This document shows, piece after piece, positions 32,723-40,228 of a DNA stretch of 42,148 nucleotides (positions are counted from its first letter, which is position 1; the number at the start of each line of letters is the position of its first letter). Position numbers and translations under genes: made by a program. Source of the DNA: Bacteroides sp. (lineage in GTDB: Bacteria > Bacteroidota > Bacteroidia > Bacteroidales > Muribaculaceae); assembly GCA_014802045.1 (NCBI GenBank), contig JAAVDA010000011.1, positions 1 through 42,148 on the forward strand. Reading direction: 5' to 3'. The notes beneath the pieces are model-generated. The model saw nothing but the letters and a program-made list of their open reading frames with translations. It did no database searches and was not told the DNA's origin.

Positions 32723-33442
32723 TTATAAGAGTTTACATCCGTCAGGGCCGCATGCATGAGGACGTTCGCCATCAGGCTGAGCGGCCGAAGCCTCACCCTG
32801 CTTATTGAGTTCACGCTGAAGGGCCGATTTGAAGCCGTCGATGCTCATGGCTCCGGGCACGGCAAACGAACCGTTGATCACAATGTAGGGCACTCCGTGC
32901 ACGCCGCGCATCATTGCTTCGCGTTCGTCGAAGCGCACTTCATCATCATATTTCTCTGAGTTGAGCACATCCTTCACATCCTCCTCTTTTAGACCGGCGT
33001 CCAGAGCTTTATCCATGAGGGTTTTGTGGTCGGTCAGCACAAGATTTTCGGTGAAATATGCTGCGAAGAGAGCCTCGTTCAGACGCCCAACGGTCTCCTT
33101 GTCATATTTTGCTTCGGCGAGTTTCATGAGTCTGTGGGCATCGCGGGTGTTGGAGTAGCGGGTGGTCATGTAGCGGAAATCTATGCCAAGTTCGCGTCCG
33201 AGTTGGGATATTTGTTCAATCTGTTTCTTCGCGTCTTCTACAGAAAGACGATACTTCATGGCGAAACGCTCAGGAGTGGTCGTAGTAACCTCTTTTGGAG
33301 CAGTGGGGTCGAGCTCAAACGCACGGAAGTCGATGTTCACATCGTTGGTCAGTCCGAGTTCTTCGATAGCACGCTGCAGGCGCACTTCGCCAATGTAGCA
33401 GTAAGGGCAAGCGAAATCGCTCCAGATAGTGAGATTAATCAT
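32723..33442 (-). CDS. DsbA-family (FrnE-like) oxidoreductase
   Basis: 239 residues, no signal peptide, so cytoplasmic. Thioredoxin-type CPYC at 12-15 (SDFACPYCYIGEVRLQRAI), long helical insert with RNTRDAHRLMKLAEAK-like RYSNTRDAHRLMKLAE, and cis-Pro region GVHGVPYIVINGSFAVPGAMS. The tail carries HACGPDGC, two extra Cys near the C-terminus. FrnE/YwbO-type relatives are 2-hydroxychromene-2-carboxylate isomerase-like or thiol oxidoreductases. It sits 38 bp after the MarR gene in the same operon. Confidence 0.9.
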   Translation of the reverse strand: MINLTIWSDFACPYCYIGEVRLQRAIEELGLTNDVNIDFRAFELDPTAPKEVTTTTPERFAMKYRLSVEDAKKQIEQISQLGRELGIDFRYMTTRYSNTRDAHRLMKLAEAKYDKETVGRLNEALFAAYFTENLVLTDHKTLMDKALDAGLKEEDVKDVLNSEKYDDEVRFDEREAMMRGVHGVPYIVINGSFAVPGAMSIDGFKSALQRELNKQGEASAAQPDGERPHACGPDGCKLL

Positions 33443-33480
33443 AGTTAGGTTCCTTTCTTTGGTTTTGTTAGGTTAATGTG

Positions 33481-33915
33481 TCAAGTGTTTTTTATAAGTT
33501 TCTCAAGTGTTGTGGAAAAGACTTTCAGCTCCTCCGGTGTCAGAAGGTCGGTGAGGGCTTTGTGGCGCTCTCTCGCGGCTTCCATTATCAGGGGTTCGAT
33601 TTCCCTACCTTTGGGAGCCACATATACTTTCAGGCATTTATGGCTCACCGATTCGGTCCTGACAAGACCTTTCATGACCATATTGGTGACAGTGCGACAC
33701 ACCGCCGACTTGTCTTTACCTATCAGGGTTGCAATCTCACATTGCTGCATGCCGTCGGAAGCATATAATGCACGGAGCACGAGATATTCTCCCGTAGTCA
33801 CGTCGAGTCCTTTCTGGTTAAGGATCTGGCTGAGCTTAATCAGCATCATCTGATATGCTGTGCCGATCATGCAGCCGAGATTGGGCATGCTGTATGTGGT
33901 GATGATGTCTTTCAT
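33481..33915 (-). CDS. MarR-family transcriptional regulator
   Basis: 144 residues with a winged helix: helical dimer arm, GEYLVLRALYASDGMQQCEIATLIGKDKSAVCRTVTNMVMKGLV (HTH around residues 62-88), wing TESVSHKCLKVYVAPKGREI. I prefer the ATG at 33915; an upstream ATG at 33942 would start inside the palindrome at 33932-33975. Several Cys (for example in QQCEIA and AVCRT) could sense oxidants or electrophiles. First gene of the redox operon, so probably autoregulated through that palindrome. Confidence 0.85.
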   Translation of the reverse strand: MKDIITTYSMPNLGCMIGTAYQMMLIKLSQILNQKGLDVTTGEYLVLRALYASDGMQQCEIATLIGKDKSAVCRTVTNMVMKGLVRTESVSHKCLKVYVAPKGREIEPLIMEAARERHKALTDLLTPEELKVFSTTLEKLIKNT

Positions 33916-33931
33916 TGTATCAGTATAACAA

Positions 33932-33975
33932 CGGAGCCTCAAAATGGTTGACTACTCAACCATCTCAAGGCTCCG
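33932..33975. promoter_or_regulatory. Large interrupted palindrome upstream of marR (candidate operator)
   Basis: CGGAGCCT - caaa - ATGGTTGA - ctac - TCAACCAT - ctca - AGGCTCCG: two perfect 8-bp arms each side of a 4-nt centre, symmetric 4-nt interruptions. The centre is 39 bp upstream of the regulator ATG. The inner ATGGTTGACTACTCAACCAT looks like a MarR-type dyad. It may also act as the terminator of the M1 aminopeptidase gene (stop at 34002). Confidence 0.6.
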
Positions 33976-34001
33976 GAAATTCTTATGATATCTGGCTTGT
34001 A

Positions 34002-36545
34002 TTATCTCTGCTTGAGCATAAGGCGCGATGCTCCATGCCTCACTTTGTTGAGCAGCAACGGATTCATATCACTGTTTTCTTTGAGAAACCTTGCAACCTT
34101 TTCGGCAGCTTCTTTTGAACGGTAGCTGCCCAGAAGCGATGCCGACCAGTTGGCGGGGAAAAATATATCGCCGGTGGCCTGAATCTGCGGAAGCATTTCC
34201 AAAGCCGGAATTATGTAGCGCACGCTGCGGTCGTGTCTCAACGGATGATTGAGCAGTGAGAGCAGGCTCCTGGTCCAGGGCTCCACCATGCGGTTCTGCG
34301 GGTCGGAAAGCGATTCGAACAGAGCATCCAGAGCAAGAGTATCGCTCACGGCCGCACGGCTTATGAAATCAAATTTACGCAGACGGTCGTTGCCCTCTAT
34401 TCTGCTGCGCTGCGCCGATATTATACTGTCTGATTTCTCTGGCATGGCTATGGCGAGTTGCAGAGCCATGTCTGTGAAATCATCTTTGCTTAGCAGTGAT
34501 GATTCTCCGGCCGTCCATAGAGTGTAAAGTCTACTGATAGAGCGTGGCGAACGCGCTGCGGCGATGAGTTTCCTCATCACGAGAGTTTGTCCCTGTTTGA
34601 GCTTATGGTTGTCGGCCACTCCAAACAGCCGGTCTTCGTATCTTGCAGCCTCCTCTGCCGGAAGGTCTGTGAGAGCCGGAGCCACGTAGCTTGTAAGAGC
34701 CGAAAGCATCTGGCTGTCGCCGGTCTTTTCTATGGAGCGTATCAGAAAATCGAGCCATGCCTCGGTGGTGATATTTCCGGCAAGATAGTTTTCGTTGAGC
34801 ATCATGAGAGTGGCCAGCTGTCCGACAGGGCGCAGGCCTGACACCACACCGTCGGCTTGCAAGGCGTCGGCCATTATCCGCATCAGGTTTTCTTTGTCGG
34901 TGGTCAGCAGGCCGTAACCGCGTCCGTCGGCGGTGGGAATGATAAGGAGATTTTCGGAGTCGAGTGTCAACGGCACCTTCACTGTAGCGGTCGACCCTTC
35001 GAATGCCACGGTGACAGTCTCTGTATTGAGGCCGTCGCTCACCACCACGTCAAATGTCTGTGGCCACACTATGCCACGGCCGCGAGGGTCTGTCTGCACG
35101 CCTGTGAGTTCTCCTCCATTGGCTGTAAAGGAAATCTGGGGCATCCCCTCTTCATAGACCCACACGCGGCTGAATCCCTCGATGTCTGCGTCACTGTAGG
35201 CCGACAGGGCGACAATGAGGTCGTCCCAGGTGGCATTTCCATAGGCATGATCGCTGAGATATTTTCTAATCCCTTTCTTGAAATTCTCCTCACCGGTGAT
35301 TTCGGCGAGTTTACCCATCATCAGGGGCGATTTGTTGTAGATGAGGTTATTGTATATTAGCCCCGCATTTCTCAGATTGTCAAGTTGCTGGCGTATGGGT
35401 GTGGAGCCCTCCGAACGGTCCTGGTCAAGTGCCGACGCCATATAGACTCTGAGCCATTCAAGGTCGTGGTCATACTGTGGCAGCAGACGGCGGGTGAGCA
35501 TGGCGGCAAAGAAATTGGCGAAAACCTCTTTGGTCCACACATCGTCAAACCATTCCATGGTCACATAGTCGCCAAACCACATATGGGCGGTCTCATGAGC
35601 TATAAGTTTGGCGCGGCTGAGATATTCGGCTCCGGTAGCGTTCTTACCCACGAATATGGTGTTGTCGTTATAGAATGTGGCACCGGTGTGCTCCATTCCA
35701 CCAAACTGAAATCCGGGGAGAATCACGAGGTCATACTTGGCAAAGGGGTAATTGATGCCGGTGTATTCCTCAAGCTGTTGAAGCGAACTCTCTACCTGGC
35801 TGAAAATGTCGTCGAGCTGAGCCAGACGATCGGGATCAGTCTCGCGGAAATATGCTCCGATCGTACGCCCGTCTTGAGTGTGGCGACGGTATTCGAAATC
35901 TCCGGCTGCAAAAGCAAACAGATAGGTGCTAAGCGGTTCTGTCGGGCCGAATGTGATAATTCCGGTGCCGGGGACGGTGCCTTCGGCCGATGCAATCACG
36001 GGAGAGTTGCTCACCGCTTTCCATTTCTTTGGCAGGGTGAGAGTGAGATTATAGCTTGCCTTCATGTCGGGCTGGTCGAAGCATGGAAACACCGAATGTG
36101 CCCGGTTGGGCACAAACAGCGTGTACATATATCCGGGGTTTCGGTTGAGAGCCCTTCCGGCTGAAGTAAACCCTACCTTGACGGTATTTGAGCCGCCGAC
36201 AAGCAGGTCGGGGGCTATCACTATATGTTCGTCGTGCCATTCCGGCTCGGCAACCATGCGGCCGTTCACCTCCAGAGTCTCCACCTTTTCTCCGGCGAAG
36301 TCTATCTGGAGCGGCTGATTGTCTTTCTTCAAATCGAATGTGATAGAGATCGAGCCCACCGGATTGATATGTGTGAGCGAATCAATATTCAGCGAAAGGT
36401 CGTATACAATGTCAGATATATTCGCCTTACGTTGACGGGCCAGGTCGAGACTCACACCCGGCTCAACGGGCAGTGCGGCAATCCCGGAAATAGCGGTCAG
36501 TATCATAGAAAACACACACAGAATTTTAATTTTCCACATAATCAT
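34002..36545 (-). CDS. Secreted M1-family aminopeptidase
   Basis: 847 residues with signal peptide (KIKILCVFSMILTAISGIAA). Zinc site: H317, H321 and E340 in HETAHMWFGDYVTMEWFDDVWTKEV, with E318 as general base. The exopeptidase motif is GGMEHTG instead of GAMEN. N-terminal beta domain (about 30-230, VFPCFDQPDMKASYNL), catalytic domain, C-terminal helical ERAP1-like domain (from about 570). It would remove N-terminal residues from periplasmic peptides. TATATTTG at 36579-36572 (minus) is a possible -7 box. Confidence 0.95.
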   Translation of the reverse strand: MIMWKIKILCVFSMILTAISGIAALPVEPGVSLDLARQRKANISDIVYDLSLNIDSLTHINPVGSISITFDLKKDNQPLQIDFAGEKVETLEVNGRMVAEPEWHDEHIVIAPDLLVGGSNTVKVGFTSAGRALNRNPGYMYTLFVPNRAHSVFPCFDQPDMKASYNLTLTLPKKWKAVSNSPVIASAEGTVPGTGIITFGPTEPLSTYLFAFAAGDFEYRRHTQDGRTIGAYFRETDPDRLAQLDDIFSQVESSLQQLEEYTGINYPFAKYDLVILPGFQFGGMEHTGATFYNDNTIFVGKNATGAEYLSRAKLIAHETAHMWFGDYVTMEWFDDVWTKEVFANFFAAMLTRRLLPQYDHDLEWLRVYMASALDQDRSEGSTPIRQQLDNLRNAGLIYNNLIYNKSPLMMGKLAEITGEENFKKGIRKYLSDHAYGNATWDDLIVALSAYSDADIEGFSRVWVYEEGMPQISFTANGGELTGVQTDPRGRGIVWPQTFDVVVSDGLNTETVTVAFEGSTATVKVPLTLDSENLLIIPTADGRGYGLLTTDKENLMRIMADALQADGVVSGLRPVGQLATLMMLNENYLAGNITTEAWLDFLIRSIEKTGDSQMLSALTSYVAPALTDLPAEEAARYEDRLFGVADNHKLKQGQTLVMRKLIAAARSPRSISRLYTLWTAGESSLLSKDDFTDMALQLAIAMPEKSDSIISAQRSRIEGNDRLRKFDFISRAAVSDTLALDALFESLSDPQNRMVEPWTRSLLSLLNHPLRHDRSVRYIIPALEMLPQIQATGDIFFPANWSASLLGSYRSKEAAEKVARFLKENSDMNPLLLNKVRHGASRLMLKQR

Positions 36546-36688
36546 GATATTCAGCGGTCGTTACTTGAATGCAAATATAGAATAAAAATCCCAAACAATC
36601 TCTATTGATTCTGTTTTGATTCGAAACCAAACGTATGGTCGCAGGGTTATAATAATGAATAATATATTTATCCCATTCATCTGTAATT

Positions 36689-38389
36689 ATGTGGTTCGTA
36701 GAAACATTAAGACACACACCCTCTCTGGCTGTGTTTCTCACAATCGGGCTCGGATTCTGGCTCGGTAAATTGAAAATTAAGGGCATAGCCCTCGGCACAG
36801 TTACTTCAGTGCTTATTATAGGAGTGCTCGTAGGACAGCTTGACATCAATGTGGGCGGTCCTCTCAAATCTGTGTCATTCCTGCTTTTCCTGTTTTGTAT
36901 CGGCTATAGCGTAGGCCCTCAGTTTTTCAGGTCGCTCCGTGGCGACGGACTCAAAGAGGTGATGTTTGCCGTGGTTGTCTGTGTGCTTATTCTCGGTGCA
37001 TCTGTAGGTGTGGCTTTCCTGTTTGGTCTTAATCCGGGGCAGGCCGCCGGGATGATGGCCGGTGCTTCGACCGCATCTCCTGTGGTCGGGGCTGCTGAAG
37101 ACACCGTCAAATCCCTGCCGGGCGATTCGGCCGCTATCAAGGCTATGGCCGATGCTATTCCGGTGTGCTATGCCATGACCTATGTGTTCGGCACTCTCGG
37201 GGCTGTGTGGTTGCTCGGCTATGTGGGTCCGGCCATGATGGGCGGAATAGACAAGGTAAAGGCCATGACCCACGAACTCGAAAAAACTCTGAGTCCGTCT
37301 GCCGGTAATGATCCCGCAAGTTTCAATGCCTGCCGTCCGGTGGCGTTTAGAGCGTTTGTGGCCGACGGAAGCTGGATGGACCGGAGCCATACAGTGGAGG
37401 AACTTGAAACTAAACTGGCATCTTCGTCCCGCCGTCTCACTGTTGAGAGAATACAGCGTGCCGACGGTTCGGAACTTATTGATGCGATAACTCCCGCCAC
37501 CATGATAGCTCCTTCCGACAAGGTGGTGCTTGCCGGACGCCGTGAGATGATTGTGGGCGATAACGAATGGTTCGGTCATGAGGTGGCCGGAGTGGAATTG
37601 CTGTCGTTTCCGGTGGAGGATGTCGATGTCACGGTGTCTAAAAACTGTAAGGTTAAGACCGTGCGCGAATTCTTCAATCAGGAGTGGATGGACGGAGTGG
37701 ATATCAAATGCATAAGACGAAATGATATCCCCCTCAATCCGCTTGACCAGACAGAAGTGAAGCCGGGCGATGTGGTGGAGCTTGTGGGACTCAAGAAAAA
37801 CCTTGACCGTGCCGCGAAAGAGATCGGTTATGCCGATCCGCGCACTCTCGCCACAGATTTTGTGTTTGTAGGTCTCGGCATTCTGCTGGGCGGGCTTATC
37901 GGGGCTCTTGCTGTGAAAATCGGAAGTGTGCCTGTGAGCCTCGGAGCCAGCGGTGGAGCGCTTGTGGCCGGTCTGGTGCTGGGATGGCTCCGGGCGAAGC
38001 GTCCGGTCTATGGGGCGATACCCAAAGCCTCGCTGTGGGTGTTCAATAATCTGGGGCTGAACATGTATATCGCGGTGATTGGCATAGCCTCCGGCCCGTC
38101 GTTTGTGAGCTCGTTTGCCGATGTAGGACCGAAAATTTTCATCGCAGGTCTGATTGTAACCCTCGTTCCTCTCTTTCTCGCGATTCTTATCGGCCATAAG
38201 CTCTTTAAGTTTCATCCGGCTGTGACCCTCGGCTGTTGTGCCGGAGCGCGTAAGACCACCGCAGGTCTCGGCGCCGTGCAGGAGCGTTTGGGCAGCAGTG
38301 TTCCGGCTCTGGGCTACACCATTACCTATGCCGTGTCAAACACCCTTCTGATAATCTTCGGAATAGTCCTCGTATTGCTCACGGCCTGA
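36689..38389 (+). CDS. aspT: AspT-type transporter (aspartate:alanine exchanger family)
   Basis: 566 residues, about 10 membrane segments in two blocks. The first block contains FLTIGLGFWLGKLKIKGIALGTVTSVLIIGVLVGQ and YSVGPQFFRSLRGDG. A central soluble part (about 210-400) carries two TrkA-C domains, for example KCKVKTVREFF and DQTEVKPGDVVELVGLKKNLDRAAKEIG. The second block ends GCCAGARKTTAGLGAVQ. AspT swaps aspartate for alanine, driven by a decarboxylase; no aspartate 4-decarboxylase gene is in the window, so the substrate is uncertain. A hairpin terminator follows. Confidence 0.75.
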   Translation: MWFVETLRHTPSLAVFLTIGLGFWLGKLKIKGIALGTVTSVLIIGVLVGQLDINVGGPLKSVSFLLFLFCIGYSVGPQFFRSLRGDGLKEVMFAVVVCVLILGASVGVAFLFGLNPGQAAGMMAGASTASPVVGAAEDTVKSLPGDSAAIKAMADAIPVCYAMTYVFGTLGAVWLLGYVGPAMMGGIDKVKAMTHELEKTLSPSAGNDPASFNACRPVAFRAFVADGSWMDRSHTVEELETKLASSSRRLTVERIQRADGSELIDAITPATMIAPSDKVVLAGRREMIVGDNEWFGHEVAGVELLSFPVEDVDVTVSKNCKVKTVREFFNQEWMDGVDIKCIRRNDIPLNPLDQTEVKPGDVVELVGLKKNLDRAAKEIGYADPRTLATDFVFVGLGILLGGLIGALAVKIGSVPVSLGASGGALVAGLVLGWLRAKRPVYGAIPKASLWVFNNLGLNMYIAVIGIASGPSFVSSFADVGPKIFIAGLIVTLVPLFLAILIGHKLFKFHPAVTLGCCAGARKTTAGLGAVQERLGSSVPALGYTITYAVSNTLLIIFGIVLVLLTA

Positions 38390-38418
38390 CACGATATTAA
38401 GCTAACGATATTAAGCAA

Positions 38419-38453
38419 ACAGTTCCTGCTATCGTCCGGATGGCAGGAACTGT
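38419..38453. terminator. Hairpin between the transporter and the cupin gene
   Basis: An 11-bp perfect stem ACAGTTCCTGC / GCAGGAACTGT with a 13-nt loop, in the convergent gap. It could serve both genes. A small 12-bp direct repeat (ACGATATTAAGC, twice, 38391-38416) lies just upstream. Confidence 0.65.
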
Positions 38454-38480
38454 CGATTTTAGATAATAAGTTAGGAGAGC

Positions 38481-38891
38481 TTACAGCAGGTTTTCGCGTT
38501 CGGTGATATCGGCGTCGGTCATTGTGTAGCCTTCTAAAGAGCCCTCTTTAGCCTGAATGCAGATATAGGTGAGAGGCTCTTCTGATGTGCACTTGAGATT
38601 TCGGTCGCAGTGAGTGGCGACTCTCACAACAGAACCCTCGGCGATATCAAACACATCACCGTCCACCTGAAATCGGCCTTTGCCTGAAAGGATGATATAG
38701 TTTTCCTCATTCTCCCGATGGCTATGAAAGAATGGCACTGACGCTCCATTTGGAAGGGTGCCGAAAGAGATTTCACACGATGTGGCGCCAGTGGCGTCTT
38801 TCACAAACTGCTTCCCTTCGAAGCCACGAAGACTCCCCACGGATGCATGGGCGAATTTTTCGCCTGAATTGATTGTCTTGATTTCGCTCAT
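38481..38891 (-). CDS. Cupin-domain protein
   Basis: 136 residues, a single cupin barrel. Metal-type motif FFHSHRENEENYIILSGKGRFQVDG (motif 1), EGSVVRVATHCDRNLKC (motif 2, with His and Cys). No enzymatic activity is obvious. It is divergent from the HxlR-nitroreductase pair and read from the promoter at 38953-38983, so it may belong to the same stress response. Confidence 0.85.
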   Translation of the reverse strand: MSEIKTINSGEKFAHASVGSLRGFEGKQFVKDATGATSCEISFGTLPNGASVPFFHSHRENEENYIILSGKGRFQVDGDVFDIAEGSVVRVATHCDRNLKCTSEEPLTYICIQAKEGSLEGYTMTDADITERENLL

Positions 38892-38952
38892 TTGGTTATC
38901 TGATTTCTGGTTACTAACTTTGTGTCGGTAAGTGAGTGTTGGAAAGATAGCG

Positions 38953-38983
38953 CAAATTTAGTGTGAGTTTTTCAGACTGTCAA
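38953..38983 (-). promoter_or_regulatory. Promoter of the cupin gene
   Basis: Minus-strand TTG at 38983-38981, exactly 20 bp, then TAAATTTG at 38960-38953. The ATG is 61 bp downstream. Confidence 0.75.
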
Positions 38984-39004
38984 GACCTTACGTGTTCAAT
39001 AGAT

Positions 39005-39022
39005 ACTTACTTCGGAGTAACT
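39005..39022. promoter_or_regulatory. Dyad upstream of the HxlR gene (candidate operator)
   Basis: ACTTACT-TCGG-AGTAACT, a 7-bp dyad with one mismatch, ends 10 bp before the HxlR ATG and lies 22 bp beyond the -33 box of the cupin promoter. The position suits control of both directions. Confidence 0.4.
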
Positions 39023-39032
39023 TTTACTGTAT

Positions 39033-39404
39033 ATGAGCCGGTTGCCGCTACAAGAAAATCTAAAAAAATATACTCTCACTGAAGATTGTCCGGTGAGGAA
39101 TATCATATCCCGTTTCTCGGGCAAGTGGTCATTGCTTGTGCTGTGTGTGCTTGCTGAGAATGAGTCCACCCGCTTCAGCGCTATTGGCAGGGCTCTCCCT
39201 GACATTTCTCCTAAGGTGCTTACGGATACCCTAAAGGGACTTGAAGCCGACAGACTTGTGTTGCGGAGGGTCTACGCGGAGATTCCACCGCGCGTGGAAT
39301 ACTCTCTCACTTCAGCCGGCTTGAGCCTGATGCCGCTGATATATAATCTCATATCATGGGCCATAGACAACAAGCACATTTTTTCCACTCAAAATAAAAG
39401 ATAA
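39033..39404 (+). CDS. HxlR-family transcriptional regulator
   Basis: 123 residues with the HxlR/DUF24 winged helix: CPVRNIISRFSGKWSLLVLCVLAENESTRFSAIGRALPDISPKVLTDTLKGLEADRLVLRRVYAEIPPRVEYSLTSAG. The Cys in DCPV near the N-terminus is the conserved redox-sensing Cys of this family (YodB/HxlR type). The TAA shares a base with the ATG of the nitroreductase gene (TAATG), so they are coupled. It probably senses quinones or aldehydes and controls the nitroreductase and perhaps the cupin gene. Confidence 0.92.
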   Translation: MSRLPLQENLKKYTLTEDCPVRNIISRFSGKWSLLVLCVLAENESTRFSAIGRALPDISPKVLTDTLKGLEADRLVLRRVYAEIPPRVEYSLTSAGLSLMPLIYNLISWAIDNKHIFSTQNKR

Positions 39405-40195
39405 TGGATATAATCGAGGCCATAAAAGAGCGGCGTTCTGTGCGCAGTTACGATGGATTGGCGCTTAAACCAGGCCAGCGTGAGGCTCTTATGGGCTATG
39501 CCAGGGAGATTAACAATCCTTTCGGCGGTCATTTCACCATAAGGCTAAAGGAGTTTGACCTGAGAGGGGGATTCCGCCCCTCCACCTACGGTATGATTCG
39601 GGGTGCTTCCGACTTCTTCATGCTTGGCATAGACGATGATGAGACATCGGCTCTGGCTGCCGGCTTCTGCTTTGAGCACGTGGTGCTCCGGGCCTGGCAG
39701 CTCGGACTCGGCACATGTTGGATTGCGGCTACATTCAAGGGCACTGATTTTACCACCGGCGAACCGTGGCCCGAAGGAGAGAGGCTCCGGATAGTGTGTC
39801 CGGTGGGAACACCCGCCAGAAAGAGCATAATGGAGAGAATAGCTCGCTTTGCTGTCGGAAGCCGTAATCGCAAGCCGTATGGAGAATTGTTTTTCACCGA
39901 TGGATTTAATACACCCCTGCCTGCAGACAATCGTTTTGCCCGGGCTCTCGAAATGCTTCGGTTGGCTCCGTCGTCCACCAATTCTCAGCCGTGGAGAGCG
40001 TCTGTTGAGGCTCACACTGTCCATTTCTTTTATGTGGCGAAGAGTGCGCTGTCTGTGCTCGATTGCGGTATAGGCCTCTGCCATTTCAGTGAAGCGGAGA
40101 GATATTACGGCCAATGCGGACGGTTCTATAAAACAACGGTTCCGCCTGCATCTCACTCCGGCTGGAGATATCTTATCTCTTATAAGGCCGAGTGA
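39404..40195 (+). CDS. Nitroreductase-family protein (TM1586-like)
   Basis: 263 residues. MDIIEAIKERRSVRSYDGLALKPGQ is the typical FMN-binding start (RRSVR). AGFCFEHVVLRAWQLGLGTCWIAATF is the dimer and flavin block. The C-terminal half repeats the fold (FARALEMLRLAPSSTNSQPWRASV, with APSSTNSQPW another FMN motif). This double form is the TM1586-type family. It likely reduces nitro or quinone compounds with NAD(P)H. It is coupled to the upstream HxlR gene by one shared base. Confidence 0.88.
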   Translation: MDIIEAIKERRSVRSYDGLALKPGQREALMGYAREINNPFGGHFTIRLKEFDLRGGFRPSTYGMIRGASDFFMLGIDDDETSALAAGFCFEHVVLRAWQLGLGTCWIAATFKGTDFTTGEPWPEGERLRIVCPVGTPARKSIMERIARFAVGSRNRKPYGELFFTDGFNTPLPADNRFARALEMLRLAPSSTNSQPWRASVEAHTVHFFYVAKSALSVLDCGIGLCHFSEAERYYGQCGRFYKTTVPPASHSGWRYLISYKAE

Positions 40196-40228
40196 GAAAA
40201 TATGCAGAGGGAATCCGACCCTGAGCAG

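Noticed and set aside
33916-33942. Upstream in-frame ATG extending the MarR regulator by nine residues
   Set aside because: It would begin inside the palindrome, and the added residues (MRLRCYTDT) do not fit the family start.
35385-36164. 259-codon open frame antisense to the M1 aminopeptidase
   Set aside because: No recognisable motifs, while the minus strand codes for a complete metallopeptidase domain.
36875-38215. 446-codon open frame antisense to the AspT-type transporter
   Set aside because: Its His/Arg/Thr-rich sequence resembles no protein, and the opposite strand encodes a clear membrane transporter; it is a shadow.
38391-38416. Two copies of ACGATATTAAGC
   Set aside because: A short duplication in a gap between genes; nothing suggests function.
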